From an uncultured Lachnospiraceae bacterium (GTDB lineage Bacteria; Bacillota; Clostridia; Lachnospirales; Lachnospiraceae), in NCBI GenBank assembly GCA_910586275.1, contig CAJUIM010000001.1, positions 1-64,000 of the forward strand: DNA of 64,000 bases, written 5' to 3'. Shown here one piece after another: positions 27,084-35,358 of this stretch. How positions within the stretch are numbered: the stretch's first letter is position 1; each line of letters opens with the position of its first letter. The position numbers and the translations under genes were made by a program. The notes beneath the pieces are model-generated. The model was given only the letters and a program-made list of their open reading frames with translations. It ran no database searches and had not been told where the DNA came from.

Positions 27084-28013
27084 TTATTTCCCTCCCTCCT
27101 CTTCCTGCTTCGGAGGAACGGCATAAATAACCGTTTCCCAGTTCTCCGGAAAATGATAATGGCGGATATAAAAGCGGTAACCGGGACGGATTGCATCAAT
27201 TAGCTTCGGAATCTCCCACATATCGCTGATGATATGATATGTGCAGACTGCCAGCTTTGGAAAATCATTTTTTATATGCCTTTTGGCACCCAGCAAAGCA
27301 GATATTTCCAAACCTTCTATATCCATCTTGATAAACGTGACTTTTTCCCTGATGTCTTCATCCAAGGAAACAATCGGCATATCCTGCGGACCATGCTGCC
27401 CGGCCATAAAACTGCCGGAAGAACCTCCTCCGTAAATAGAAAGCCAGTCCTTCCGTTCCCCTACGCCGCATGGGCGGACTGTGACATTGCCGTATCGGGC
27501 AAGGTTTTCTTGGCATATCCTGACATTCTCGGCAAACGGCTCATACACATAAATATGTTGATAGTGTTTAAATTGACGGATAAATTCCTCCGCCGTGTCC
27601 CCCGTAAATCCGCCGCAGTCCACAAATACTTCCCGCTCACTGCAGGAAACAATATCTTTATCAAAATATTGAGGATGCTTATCGTCATAGGCTGCTTTCA
27701 GAAACGTAAGTGCCGGGACCATCCGGTATGCCATCAGATTGGTAAACACCGATTGTGAAATACCGTCCCTGAGATGTGAAAACAGCCAGTCATAATGTGT
27801 AATATTTCTCTGCAAATCTCTTAATACAAATTCATAGGCTCCGCTGCCCATGCCTTTGGAATATCCCCCCATGGGATACTGCGCCAGCGTTTCCGCGGAA
27901 ATATTCTTCAGTGCCGCCGCTGCCTCCAGAATCTCTTCATAACTGCATGCCCTCAGCATATAGGACATCGCAGAATAATCGGTGAGACAATTTCGGAATT
28001 CCTGCTGATTCAT
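27084..28013 (-). CDS. FkbM-family methyltransferase
   Basis: 309 residues. EVFVDCGGFTGDTAEEF is the SAM-binding loop, then IYVYEPFAENV, and IKMDIEGLEISALLGA, together diagnostic of FkbM methyltransferases. The ~100 residues before the domain are helical and unassigned. Flanked on both sides by the paralogous methyltransferase-like genes 26360 and 28035, all in one tightly packed operon. Likely O-methylates a sugar of the glycan. ATG at 28013. Confidence 0.85.
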   Translation of the reverse strand: MNQQEFRNCLTDYSAMSYMLRACSYEEILEAAAALKNISAETLAQYPMGGYSKGMGSGAYEFVLRDLQRNITHYDWLFSHLRDGISQSVFTNLMAYRMVPALTFLKAAYDDKHPQYFDKDIVSCSEREVFVDCGGFTGDTAEEFIRQFKHYQHIYVYEPFAENVRICQENLARYGNVTVRPCGVGERKDWLSIYGGGSSGSFMAGQHGPQDMPIVSLDEDIREKVTFIKMDIEGLEISALLGAKRHIKNDFPKLAVCTYHIISDMWEIPKLIDAIRPGYRFYIRHYHFPENWETVIYAVPPKQEEEGGK

Positions 28014-28034
28014 TGTATCCTCTCCTTCTTTCCG

Positions 28035-28946
28035 TCATTGGGATGCTTCAAATAACCGATCCAACAACTGCTCCTTCTTCCTGATAAGCCGTAGCTTTAA
28101 TTCCGGTTCGCCGCCTGCTATGGCATCATCAATCCGCCTGTCCAGTTCCCCCACCAATGCCCGGATCTCTTCCTTCTCCATACCGTTCTCCAAAGCTTGC
28201 TCTGCTTTTGCCATGCATTCCCCGGCTATTTCCGTCCAATGCCCGTTTTCCCGCTGCAGCCTTACATTTTCCTTATCCTGCACCATGATCACACTGGACT
28301 GGCTATCCAGAATATACTCCTCACTCCCCGGAAATTCAAACCGCAGGCTGTCCTGCAGCAGCGTATGGCAGTGGGAATAATGCAGCATCATCCCTCCCCC
28401 CTTTAACAAACGCTTTGCTTCTTTTATCATATCGAACGGCTTGTCAAAATACGCAAATCCATTGATCACCACAATATCAAAATGATTGTCTCTTAGCTGT
28501 ATGTCATCATAATCTGTCACGAAAAGTGAAAGCTTGGGCGGCTCCTCCACCGCCGCTACCCTATCCACCCAATCATTGCCGCTTTCATTTCCGATAGCAT
28601 CACATACACAGCAAAGCTTGGATTCTCTATGGAATTTCCCAAGCAATGTGGCAATATGATAACTCATCATTCCGTTCATGCAGCCAATCTCCAGCACCTT
28701 CACCGGCAGTGGGGAACGCATTAAATACGGCACCATCAGCACATCCACCAATAGATACTCCATAAGATACTCCTCCTGCTGCCTGATCAGGTCAAGAAGA
28801 ATACCGGGAATCGTCACGCTGCCCTGCAGAGAATGCAGCGGCACCCTGCTTCTGTTAGACAGAAAATCATTGCAGTCCAACAGTACCCGTTCCCCGCCCT
28901 CCTCGCAGAAATAAAAAATATTATTTTTTATGGCAATCCTTCCCAT
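28035..28946 (-). CDS. SAM-methyltransferase-like protein (paralogue of 26360-27082)
   Basis: About 303 residues. N-terminal beta-rich segment (IKNNIFYFCEEGGERVLLD), methyltransferase-like VLEIGCMNGMMSYHI, DNHFDIVVINGFAYF, and a C-terminal ~80-residue charged, helical extension absent from the paralogue. The start at 28946 begins MGRIAIKN, matching MGSLTFTD of the paralogue; an in-frame ATG five codons upstream is also possible and would overlap the preceding gene. Specific reaction unknown. Confidence 0.65.
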   Translation of the reverse strand: MGRIAIKNNIFYFCEEGGERVLLDCNDFLSNRSRVPLHSLQGSVTIPGILLDLIRQQEEYLMEYLLVDVLMVPYLMRSPLPVKVLEIGCMNGMMSYHIATLLGKFHRESKLCCVCDAIGNESGNDWVDRVAAVEEPPKLSLFVTDYDDIQLRDNHFDIVVINGFAYFDKPFDMIKEAKRLLKGGGMMLHYSHCHTLLQDSLRFEFPGSEEYILDSQSSVIMVQDKENVRLQRENGHWTEIAGECMAKAEQALENGMEKEEIRALVGELDRRIDDAIAGGEPELKLRLIRKKEQLLDRLFEASQ

Positions 28947-28947
28947 C

Positions 28948-30060
28948 CTAATTCCCCCCAAAGAGCATCTCGTTTAAACGGGCAACTATTTTTTCCATAT
29001 TAAAATAATCCTTCCCATATCGATATGCGTTTTCAGCCATCTGCGCAAGGTTTTCACTGCCGCATAATTCCGATAAAATCCGTGCAAAGCCGGAAATGTC
29101 ATTAATCTCTGCAGCCATCCCGCATTTTCCCCCATTCGTTGCATCTTCGTATGCATCGTACTTTGTAACTGCGGTCACACATCCCGCGTTCAAAGCTTCC
29201 GCAATGACATTCGGCGCACCTTCTGCAACGGATGGCAACGCAAATATTTTGGCATTCAGATACTCCCGGAAAAGTTCTTCCCGATCCCGTATTTCCCCCA
29301 CCTGTATAATTCTCTGCTTCAATTCCGGAAACCGTTGGAAATAATCCTCTATATACTTATGAAAACCCGCTTCCATACTGCCCACCAAACGTACCCGCCA
29401 TTGGGGAAAGTCCTTATAAATCATGGCAAAAGCCTCAAGCAGAATATGTGTCGCCTTCTGTTGGCTTCCTATCCTTCCCACCGTCAGTATAATGTCTTCC
29501 TTTTTTTCGTACACAGGTTCAGGCTGAGACCCGCCGAAATTGTAATAGCCATTGGGAATGCATTCTATCTTCCATGGCCATTTTATATTCAGATAATCCT
29601 GCATTACCCTGCAGGAAACGGCAATTACGTCACAGCTATCCATAAACTCCGTGAACTCTTCTTCCTCCCAGTCAATCTGATCCATCCAGACACTGTTGGC
29701 ATCCAGCCCCACATATATTTTTCCTGCAGGATTGCAACTTTTATATATTTTTGCAAAGTAAAAATTAATGGGATAGCATCCTCTCAATATCAGGCAGTCT
29801 ATGCTCTTCGCATGGTCTTTCATATATCTGCACTTAGTTTCCATCCCCCCATCCGGCAAAAACTCCATCTGCATTCCCCTGACGCAAGTGTCCAGATATG
29901 TATACTCATCCGCATTTACACCAACCATGACGGCATCACAGCTATGATTCTTATACAGCAAATAAGGAATCAAACCGCAGTCCTTCACTAACTCAACATT
30001 AAGCCACCCATCCTCGTGAGGCGCAATTGCCGCCACCCTCTTTTTCATGCTGTCACTCAC
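28948..30060 (-). CDS. Family 4-type (GT-B) glycosyltransferase
   Basis: 370 residues. The C-terminal half is the glycosyltransferase group 1 domain: ILTVGRIGSQQKATH, IFALPSVAEGAPNVIAEAL with the EX7E motif, and a ribbon of helix at the end. The N-terminal half is the acceptor-side Rossmann fold. The frame opens with GTG at 30060; ATG at 30048 is an alternative. Retaining transferase using a nucleotide sugar; donor unknown. It lies between the GT2-methyltransferase fusion and the methyltransferase-like genes. Confidence 0.87.
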   Translation of the reverse strand: MSDSMKKRVAAIAPHEDGWLNVELVKDCGLIPYLLYKNHSCDAVMVGVNADEYTYLDTCVRGMQMEFLPDGGMETKCRYMKDHAKSIDCLILRGCYPINFYFAKIYKSCNPAGKIYVGLDANSVWMDQIDWEEEEFTEFMDSCDVIAVSCRVMQDYLNIKWPWKIECIPNGYYNFGGSQPEPVYEKKEDIILTVGRIGSQQKATHILLEAFAMIYKDFPQWRVRLVGSMEAGFHKYIEDYFQRFPELKQRIIQVGEIRDREELFREYLNAKIFALPSVAEGAPNVIAEALNAGCVTAVTKYDAYEDATNGGKCGMAAEINDISGFARILSELCGSENLAQMAENAYRYGKDYFNMEKIVARLNEMLFGGN

Positions 30061-30091
30061 ATCTCATCCCCACTCTTTCCTGCTTCCCAAC

Positions 30092-31420
30092 TCAGTTCCT
30101 CTTCGCCCTTACAATATACTGAAAAGTCTCATACATAAATCGCTCCGCCCTTGCGTCCAATGCCAGCAGCCCATCCGTTAGCTGTTTCTGTCTTTCACTC
30201 ATGGGATATGTATTGACCACAATTTTTTCCGTTTCGTACCCGGCCTTCAGGAACATTCTGAGCATTTCATTATAAGTAAAGAAATGAATATGTGTCTTAT
30301 CCAGCAGCCCACTCTCCCGGTAAGTAAAATCTCCCCGGAGAATTTCTTCCATCACCGAAATATGCATCAAATTAGGAATGCTGGCCAGCACGCATCCTTC
30401 CCTGTCTAAAAACTCCCGGCAATAGGCCAAAGCCTCCAGTGGATTGTGCAGATGCTCCAGCACATCGCCGAAAATAATATAGTCAAACTTCTTTCCGGAA
30501 AAAGGCAGATTTTTTTCTTCTATGTTATTTACCGCCACCTGCGCAAAATGGCTTGCCACCTGTGCCGCCTTTGCATTTATCTCGCTTCCATACAGCCGTG
30601 CATTAGGGAATCTGTTCCGGATTTCCAGCAGCGATGCCCCACAGTCACAGCCGATTTCCAACACCGAAATCTCCGCCTCCCGCTCTTCCTCTATAAGTGA
30701 AATCAATGCATTATTATAGCAGCCGTTGAAATAGTGCATTCCCCATTTACGTTCCAGTGCCTCAAGATCCTCTTTGCATGCCGTCCTCTTTCCCTCACCT
30801 ACGTTCCAAAAGCAGACATCCGAACAGACTTTCAGTTTTTGATCCGCCATCACCATACGCAGGCAATAATCGTTTACTGCCGAAAACATTCCTCTTAAGT
30901 TATCATCAAACGCACCAACCGCATCCATGGCGCTGCCTTTCCACAATACCGCACCGGAATATAGCATCATTGCCTCTTTTCTGTCTGCCGTCATTCCTTT
31001 GGCAGCGGCTTCTATCAATTGCTGATAGGAAGAGATATGGGAAGGGATATTCTGACAATACAAATCATCATTTAAAACCCCCCCCACTGCCCCGATTTCA
31101 CCCTCTTCATATAATGCATCCGTCATACGCCCTAAACATCCGGGAGTCAGCAGAAACCCCTCTTCCATCAGCAGCAAATCCTCTTTGATCTGTAATTCTT
31201 TCCGCACTAGGTTCATGCCCTTCCCATATCCTACCTGACCCTCATCCAAGAACACATAAGTCAAATCCGCCTGCTCCTTTGCCCATTCCTGCAGCCCTTC
31301 CACGGAACCGTCATCCATTAATACAAACGATATGTCCATATCACAGAACAGCCGAAAGCTTTCCACCGACATTTTCACATTGTCCAATTCTTTCTTGGCA
31401 AACATAATAACCGTCATCAT
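30092..31420 (-). CDS. Bifunctional protein: family 2-like glycosyltransferase plus SAM methyltransferase
   Basis: 442 residues. The N-terminal ~220 look GT2-like (MTVIMFAKKELDNVKMSV, ISFVLMDDGSVEG, and a late acidic and aromatic region), and the C-terminal ~210 are a class I methyltransferase: VLEIGCDCGASLLEI, YIIFGDVLEHLHNPLEAL, CVLASIPNLMHIS. This suggests addition and methylation of a sugar by one polypeptide. A run of eight G (31078-31085 on the plus strand as C8) lies in the GT part, in frame here. The start overlaps the stop of aepY by four bases. Confidence 0.82.
   Translation of the reverse strand: MMTVIMFAKKELDNVKMSVESFRLFCDMDISFVLMDDGSVEGLQEWAKEQADLTYVFLDEGQVGYGKGMNLVRKELQIKEDLLLMEEGFLLTPGCLGRMTDALYEEGEIGAVGGVLNDDLYCQNIPSHISSYQQLIEAAAKGMTADRKEAMMLYSGAVLWKGSAMDAVGAFDDNLRGMFSAVNDYCLRMVMADQKLKVCSDVCFWNVGEGKRTACKEDLEALERKWGMHYFNGCYNNALISLIEEEREAEISVLEIGCDCGASLLEIRNRFPNARLYGSEINAKAAQVASHFAQVAVNNIEEKNLPFSGKKFDYIIFGDVLEHLHNPLEALAYCREFLDREGCVLASIPNLMHISVMEEILRGDFTYRESGLLDKTHIHFFTYNEMLRMFLKAGYETEKIVVNTYPMSERQKQLTDGLLALDARAERFMYETFQYIVRAKRN
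31078..31085. repeat. Homopolymer tract C8 (G8 on the coding strand)
   Basis: Eight consecutive C on the plus strand, inside the glycosyltransferase-methyltransferase fusion, coding for the Gly-Gly of AVGGVLND. The gene is in frame with this length. Second longest C/G run after 2601-2609. Confidence 0.8.
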
Positions 31421-32553
31421 ATTTTACGTTCTCCATGATATTCCATAAACCGTTCCTTATTTTCCGCAGCCGCCTCTTTCGGCCTGCCCAAGTCACTTCT
31501 GGACTGAATCGCTACTTTTATCTCGATGAAAGCCAGCCGCTTTCCTCCCTGTACCTGGCATAAAGCTTCTTTCAGCCCCTGTAGGCTATCCACGGTATAT
31601 GTCAGAGGATAGCCGCATGCTTTGGCCGCTTCCGCATATTTCAGGCCGGTGCAGCCTGTGGGCATCCCCCCTACAGATTCATGCGCCTCATTGTTCAGGC
31701 AAATATGTACCATATTATCCGGATTTTCCTTAGCAATAAATGCCAGACTGCCCATATGCATCAGCACGGCGCCGTCCCCGTCCAGACAGTATACCCTCTT
31801 ATGCGGCATTTTTCCGGCCATGCCAAGAGCAATCATAGAAGCATGCCCCATGCCGCCCACTGTCAGAAAGTCCTGTGCATGCTGCCCCTTTACTGCATCG
31901 CTCTGCTCATATACCTCGCGGGATATTTTCCCGGTAGTGGAAACCAAAATATCCTCATCCCCCATGCTGCCGATAATTTCTTTGATTGCCTCTTCCCTGA
32001 TAAGCTTATAATTATTTCTGTACTCCCCTAATTTACCGCTCTCAAAGAAATCCCGTCTCACCACGAAAGCAAACTGGCTGTTTTCCTCCAAAGCAGCCTT
32101 TGCCTGCCCAAACACCCTGTCCAATTCCTCTTCCGTCGTATCCCCTCCGATCACAGCATGTCCGATTCCAAGCACATCCAGTATCGGCTCCGTAATGCAT
32201 CCCATATACTTATGCTGCGGCTCATCCTTTGTCCCCGGCTCTCCCCGCCACCCGATTACCATAAGCATGGGAATCCCGTAAACCTCTTTATTGGCCAGGG
32301 AAGTGACAGGGTTCACCGCATTCCCTATGCCGCTGTTCTGCATATAGACACAGGCCGCTTTCCCCGTGGCAAGATAGCTGCCTATAGCCATGCCCACGGC
32401 CGCCCCTTCGTTCACCGGGACATAATGACGGAACGAATCCCCCCCGGCACTGTTGATATAATCACAGAAAGGCTTCAAGGCGGAATCCGGCACTCCTATG
32501 AACTCGGTAATTCCGATTCCCGTTATTTTACCCACAAACTTTTCTGCCTGCAT
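31417..32553 (-). CDS. aepY: Phosphonopyruvate decarboxylase
   Basis: Decarboxylates phosphonopyruvate to phosphonoacetaldehyde with ThDP and Mg. The 378-residue length matches the family. Visible motifs: VPNEG-like PVNEGAAVGMAIG with the catalytic Glu, MQNSGIGNAVNPVTSL, GWRGEPGTKDEPQH (very typical of AepY), and the ThDP site LDGDGAVLMHMGSL...NN. With the AEP transaminase (35345) and PntC-like gene (34630) in the same operon it defines 2-aminoethylphosphonate synthesis. PEP mutase, the committed first step and usually adjacent, is not in the window. Start 32553 with GAGGGA; coupled to the downstream gene. Confidence 0.93.
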   Translation of the reverse strand: MQAEKFVGKITGIGITEFIGVPDSALKPFCDYINSAGGDSFRHYVPVNEGAAVGMAIGSYLATGKAACVYMQNSGIGNAVNPVTSLANKEVYGIPMLMVIGWRGEPGTKDEPQHKYMGCITEPILDVLGIGHAVIGGDTTEEELDRVFGQAKAALEENSQFAFVVRRDFFESGKLGEYRNNYKLIREEAIKEIIGSMGDEDILVSTTGKISREVYEQSDAVKGQHAQDFLTVGGMGHASMIALGMAGKMPHKRVYCLDGDGAVLMHMGSLAFIAKENPDNMVHICLNNEAHESVGGMPTGCTGLKYAEAAKACGYPLTYTVDSLQGLKEALCQVQGGKRLAFIEIKVAIQSRSDLGRPKEAAAENKERFMEYHGERKI

Positions 32554-32555
32554 TT

Positions 32556-33275
32556 CTATCCCTCTCTTCTCTTATAAACATAGCAGTTAAAATTATACTC
32601 ATTGTTCCAATATCCCTTTAAGTCGGAATAGGTAAATTTTATATCGGCTTTATGGCTGGATGCAAAATCCAAGAAAAACTGCTTCGTATAAAACAATTTC
32701 GGACAGTTTTTGTACCTTTCCTCATAATCTTCTATATTTTTCTTCCGATAAGCAATAAAGTCCTCTTCTCTCTGTTTATCCAGAATATCCAAAAAGCCAA
32801 TGCCATACCTTGCTTTTCGATACATCCTATCCATTACTTCCGCCGCATATTCTTCATCTGCAAAATAAGAAAAAACACCGTTTGAAAAAACTGCGTCGTA
32901 CATTGTCTCTGCAGACAAATGAATTGCCTCATCACATGTCAAATCATTGCTTTTCAGTATTGTCTTCGCACTCTGCACTAAACCTTCCGAATAATCCAAC
33001 CCGCCGCTTATCATGCCGTCTCTCTCAAAATAATATAAGTTTGCCCCGCTGCCGCACCCAACTTCATATACGCTCCCTGCGGCATCTGCCCCTTCAAAAA
33101 GGTTCTGCTTTATTCGCCGATACCAATTCATCCAGTCTTCAAATAAAATACCTCCCCCAAAGACATCATACCCGTTGCTTCTTTTCAGCTCTAACAGAAT
33201 ATCCTCTTCCTTTCCGTTCCGCAAAATCTCATTATCCGCTGCACGTTTTATCCAGATTTCTTTCCAGTAGTTCAT
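32556..33275 (-). CDS. Class I SAM-dependent methyltransferase
   Basis: About 239 residues. VYEVGCGSGANLYYFERDG is motif I of a class I methyltransferase, followed by GLDYSEGLV (motif II acidic) and YDAVFSNGVFSYF (motif IV). The C-terminal region has YKNCPKLFYTKQF, seen in methyltransferases of sugar clusters. The start at 33275 (MNYWKEIW) is chosen over an upstream in-frame ATG at 33365 that would overlap the neighbouring gene by 86 bases. Two bases upstream of aepY; a role in N- or O-methylation of the phosphonate or of a sugar are both possible. Confidence 0.8.
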   Translation of the reverse strand: MNYWKEIWIKRAADNEILRNGKEEDILLELKRSNGYDVFGGGILFEDWMNWYRRIKQNLFEGADAAGSVYEVGCGSGANLYYFERDGMISGGLDYSEGLVQSAKTILKSNDLTCDEAIHLSAETMYDAVFSNGVFSYFADEEYAAEVMDRMYRKARYGIGFLDILDKQREEDFIAYRKKNIEDYEERYKNCPKLFYTKQFFLDFASSHKADIKFTYSDLKGYWNNEYNFNCYVYKRREG

Positions 33276-33279
33276 AGTC

Positions 33280-33951
33280 TTATTCTCCCATCTCCGCATA
33301 TTCTTCCAAAAATTTTTTTCTATATTTATTATAGTGCCATGTAGACAAAATCGGCTTGTCGTCATGTTGATGCCAAAAGCGCTTATGTACCGGCACCACT
33401 ACCCGCAATCCCCTTCTGTGCATCTCAAAACTCTGGGATAAATCATAAAAATCCCATCCGTCAAACACATCCTCCCGCCAAGGAATGTCATACTGCGTAG
33501 CCATCACCACGCCGTCAATCCCATCCACTTCCCACAGACCGTCTTTCTCCCTGTCATATCGGTACTCTTCCCAGTTTTCCGTCAATTCATGGACCGGCGG
33601 CACTCTTTCCCCCAGCCACATTATCCCGCTTTCCGGCAGCTTCTTCACGCCGATCATGCCGATCATGCCTATGCCTGCATCACTCTCAAATATGGACATT
33701 ATGTCGTGTATAAAAAATCGGTTTACTATAAATACATCCTGATGCATATAGACTTTATATTTCGCGTCACTGCCAGTCATCCCCTCATTATACCCTGCTG
33801 CCATGGAACGTGCATCCCGTATTTCCAGAAGTTCAACCTCCATTCCTTCCGGCACTTCCAGCCAGCGTATATATCTTATGCACTCATTGAAAAACCGGTC
33901 ATTATTGGCACATATTATAAAACATATTTTGTTTTCATCCATCCTTCCCAA
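33280..33951 (-). CDS. StrF-like glycosyltransferase family protein (GT2-related)
   Basis: 223 residues. The pattern CFIICANNDRF, AAGYNEGM, AKYKVYMHQDVFIVN and a late WHQHDD matches the StrF-like glycosyltransferase family related to GT2. The same domain forms the N-terminus of the protein at 40129-42636. The frame opens with TTG at 33951, which has AGAAGG at five bases; an ATG at 33942 has no spaced site. A 9-base repeat encodes the Ile-Gly-Met repeat near residue 98. The start overlaps the upstream gene by 17 bases. Confidence 0.78.
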   Translation of the reverse strand: MGRMDENKICFIICANNDRFFNECIRYIRWLEVPEGMEVELLEIRDARSMAAGYNEGMTGSDAKYKVYMHQDVFIVNRFFIHDIMSIFESDAGIGMIGMIGVKKLPESGIMWLGERVPPVHELTENWEEYRYDREKDGLWEVDGIDGVVMATQYDIPWREDVFDGWDFYDLSQSFEMHRRGLRVVVPVHKRFWHQHDDKPILSTWHYNKYRKKFLEEYAEMGE

Positions 33952-34639
33952 ACCAACCTTCTAACAAATCCTTTACCTTTCTCTTATCAAATATTCTGGC
34001 AGCTTCCAAAACCGTCCTCACCACCGTCATTGATAATCCTTTCTCCGAAAGATAAGATACCATCCCGTCAATGGGCTCCACCCCATATTCCATCCGCCGC
34101 AGTAAAAAAACAATGTCAAAATATGTGCCTGTTATTTCTTCCAAGCTATGCATCGCCAAGACAGAAATGGCTTGTCCATTCGTATAAAATAATTTCAGTT
34201 CCTCCAAAAATGCCTGCAGCATTGTCTCTAAAACCGGAAACTCCCAAAAACGGTTTACAATTAAGCCCTTTCCCTTAAGCAGCTGATACCAAGTCAGAAC
34301 CTGCAGCCAGTTCTCTGCCATCCCTTCTTCAAGCAACAAATCTGCCTGACAGGCAAATTGCCCTTTCAGCCGGAAGCTAATATCCCTTTCCCTTTCCCGC
34401 CGCTGAAACACTTCTTCAATATATGCCGCATTGTCCGTACCGCCGTTTCCTCTCTCTGCATACTCACTTTCCATTATGCCCCTGAGCTGTTCGAACTCCT
34501 TTATGGTGCGCAATATATTTATTTCCTCTTCCGTAAACATGACCGCCATGCTTTTCTCATCCTCGGAATGCCCCATATAATATTCCAGCTTGTCAATCAA
34601 TGCGCTGTTTTCCATATTGCCCATGATGTTTACCGCCAT
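33935..34639 (-). CDS. Hypothetical protein in the phosphonate block
   Basis: I do not recognise this 234-residue protein. It is acidic, predicted mostly helical by eye, without Cys motifs, signal peptide or membrane segment; the N-terminal third has a charged, coiled-coil-like stretch (about 45-95). It is overlapped at both ends by a StrF-like glycosyltransferase and the PntC-like gene, so it is part of the same operon. Several in-frame ATGs exist near 34639, 34624 and 34615; the start is uncertain. Confidence 0.65.
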   Translation of the reverse strand: MAVNIMGNMENSALIDKLEYYMGHSEDEKSMAVMFTEEEINILRTIKEFEQLRGIMESEYAERGNGGTDNAAYIEEVFQRRERERDISFRLKGQFACQADLLLEEGMAENWLQVLTWYQLLKGKGLIVNRFWEFPVLETMLQAFLEELKLFYTNGQAISVLAMHSLEEITGTYFDIVFLLRRMEYGVEPIDGMVSYLSEKGLSMTVVRTVLEAARIFDKRKVKDLLEGWFGKDG

Positions 34640-35358
34640 TCGTCTGCATCCCCTGCCATGGCATATGCAAAGTCCAGATTCCTCAGTTCCTCTAAAGTAT
34701 CTATTTCCACAATGCTGCCTTCCGGAATGCCTAAAACCGCCACGTCCATTTCCTTAAGTTTCCGGTCCGCAATCTCGTCCCAGAACAGATTTTCATGCCC
34801 CTTTTCCTTATACGCCTCCCGTATTCCCTCTCTGATTAGGCGGGCATCCTTTTGCTCCCAATATGAGATTCCTACCATATTATAAGTATTTTCGCCCCCC
34901 TTTCCTACCCGCACGATCCGGTTATCCTCTAACTCAAATACCCAATCCTCCGAATATCCCGGAACCATTTTGCCATAATAACAGGATTTTCCGGTGCACT
35001 TATTAAATATCTCCATATCCGATACATACAGATCTGCCTCACAGATAAAGCAGTCTGTACTGCCCAATATATCTCCCACTGCATAAAGAGAAGAAATATT
35101 ATTCTTTACCCCATATTCGGGATTTTCCACAATCTCCACATTCTCATATTTTTCCTGCAGATAATGAAACTGTTCCTTCAGCCACCCGGTCACTACATAA
35201 ATTCTCTTTACGCCTCTTCTTTCCAACGCTCTTATTACCGTCTCAATCATCGGAATTCCATGCACCTTCACCAAGGGCTTGGGTATTGTCTTTGTCAGAG
35301 GCAGCATGCGCGTTCCCAATCCCGCCGCCAGCAAAATAGCTATCTCATCCCTCTTCAT
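34630..35358 (-). CDS. pntC: PntC-like CTP:2-aminoethylphosphonate cytidylyltransferase
   Basis: About 242 residues of nucleotidyltransferase fold: ILLAAGLGTRMLPLT, KPLVKVHGIPMIE, KNNISSLYAV (typical of LicC/PntC cytidylyltransferases) and a VEIDTLEEL ending. LicC activates phosphocholine and PntC activates 2-aminoethylphosphonate with CTP. The neighbouring AEP transaminase and phosphonopyruvate decarboxylase favour AEP as substrate, giving CDP-AEP; no choline kinase or uptake gene is present. The PEP mutase domain often fused to PntC is missing. Start 35358 has GAGGTGG; the ATG at 35373 has none. Overlaps phnW by 14 bases. Confidence 0.82.
   Translation of the reverse strand: MKRDEIAILLAAGLGTRMLPLTKTIPKPLVKVHGIPMIETVIRALERRGVKRIYVVTGWLKEQFHYLQEKYENVEIVENPEYGVKNNISSLYAVGDILGSTDCFICEADLYVSDMEIFNKCTGKSCYYGKMVPGYSEDWVFELEDNRIVRVGKGGENTYNMVGISYWEQKDARLIREGIREAYKEKGHENLFWDEIADRKLKEMDVAVLGIPEGSIVEIDTLEELRNLDFAYAMAGDADEWR

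Noticed and set aside
33650..33685. 9-base tandem repeat in the StrF-like gene
   Set aside because: In-frame and only about two and a half units; length changes would not alter the frame, so it is not a switch.
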